Positions 63,706-64,000 of a DNA stretch of 64,000 bases are shown here, one piece after another. The stretch spans positions 62,001-126,000 of the forward strand of contig CANIEU010000004.1 of the NCBI GenBank assembly GCA_947466585.1, given 5' to 3'. How positions within the stretch are numbered: position 1 is the first letter of the stretch; each line of letters begins with the position of its first letter. The DNA comes from Fibrobacterota bacterium. GTDB lineage: Bacteria; Fibrobacterota; Fibrobacteria; UBA11236. The notes under the pieces are model-generated. The model saw nothing but the letters and a program-made list of their open reading frames with translations. It made no database searches and was not told where the DNA came from. Both the position numbers and the translations under genes were made by a program.

Positions 63706-64000
63706 ATGGGGAAATCGGTTGCTCCGTCCCCGCAGACCAAATTTCACGCCGGACTTTGCGCGGTACTGCTTTTATTGTCCGTTCCATCGCACGCCGATGT
63801 ACCGGTCCCCACCGGAATCGACGCGGCACTTCCGATTGACGCCTCCGCCGCCAACCTTTCCAATGTGGCCAATGCGGGTGAAGGCTGGCGCATTTTTCGT
63901 CTCCGAACCCTGCGGCATGCGCGGGTGGCCACCGATTCGGTCACATGGCGCAGCGGTGTGCCACAAGTCGCCGATTCGGAATGGCTGAAACTTGCGGCAC
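63706..64000 (+). CDS. Secreted protein, 3' end outside the window
   Basis: The frame stays open from an ATG at 63706 to the right edge (98 visible residues). Residues 14-30 (HAGLCAVLLLLSVPSHA) form a good signal peptide with a likely cut before DVPVPTG. The mature part begins with an Ala/Asp/Asn-rich stretch, then GEGWRIFRLRTLRHARVATD. No family can be assigned. It is divergent from the ECF sigma gene with about 110 bases between, so it may be one of its targets. Confidence 0.7.
   Translation, partial: MGKSVAPSPQTKFHAGLCAVLLLLSVPSHADVPVPTGIDAALPIDASAANLSNVANAGEGWRIFRLRTLRHARVATDSVTWRSGVPQVADSEWLKLAA

Overview
This window looks like chromosomal DNA from a GC-rich, Gram-negative bacterium with lipopolysaccharide and an outer membrane. 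The signs are hldD, two LptF/LptG-type permeases, lnt, a BamD-like lipoprotein and several beta-barrel candidates. A gingipain-type C25 peptidase resembling the PorU sortase, a PorV/FadL-like barrel and a secreted dehydrogenase with a type IX secretion (T9SS) sorting-like tail point to the Fibrobacterota-Chlorobiota-Bacteroidota (FCB) superphylum. Fibrobacterota is my best guess, held weakly because no 16S rRNA is present. No phage, plasmid, insertion sequence or CRISPR array is visible.

Layout. 1-8995 (+): the 3' part of a secreted PPC-domain protein, a possible envelope protein, cmk-rpsA with a strong terminator, and the C25 peptidase. 8987-13325 (-): a translationally coupled set of an M3 oligopeptidase, an M20 dipeptidase and a ThiO-like oxidase. 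13438-19779 (+): a zinc-ribbon membrane protein, prfC, the T9SS-tailed sugar dehydrogenase and a large unknown protein. 20049-25237 (-): a histone-tail/pseudo-receiver protein, pepP, leuD, leuC and a TlpA-like lipoprotein. 25406-33328: a ZIP-like membrane protein, hldD, nth, ychF, a DUF420 protein, an unknown gene, nadA, birA and a Nudix hydrolase. 33452-36136 (-): a PorV/FadL-like barrel with a calcium-loop lipoprotein. 36181-40303: a YkgJ-type protein, slyX, pyrF, pgl and a DsbA-like lipoprotein, then 563 bp without a gene. 40304-51182 (-): a DEAD-box helicase coupled to a DAHP synthase, a secreted metalloprotease, lnt with a two-component system, rsmI, a barrel candidate, nadD and a BamD-like lipoprotein. 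51426-64000: two lptF/G genes, tadA, the SRP RNA gene, prmA, a polyprenyl synthase, acs, mscL, hisE-hisG, a DUF3943 protein, a DUF4380-like protein, an ECF sigma factor and a secreted protein cut by the window edge.

The genes are mostly housekeeping: translation, envelope building, and leucine, histidine, NAD, aromatic and pyrimidine synthesis. Many same-strand pairs overlap by ATGA or GTGA, implying translational coupling.

The most unusual content is non-coding. Six intergenic regions hold inverted repeats whose arms are made of short tandem microrepeats; the sequences differ, but the design is the same and each lies beside the 3' end of at least one gene. A 156-bp element with perfect 20-bp inverted ends and nested hairpins lies at 39853-40008. 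An array of four 20-bp units with palindromic cores separates the BamD-like gene from lptF. These three are the best candidates for undescribed elements here.
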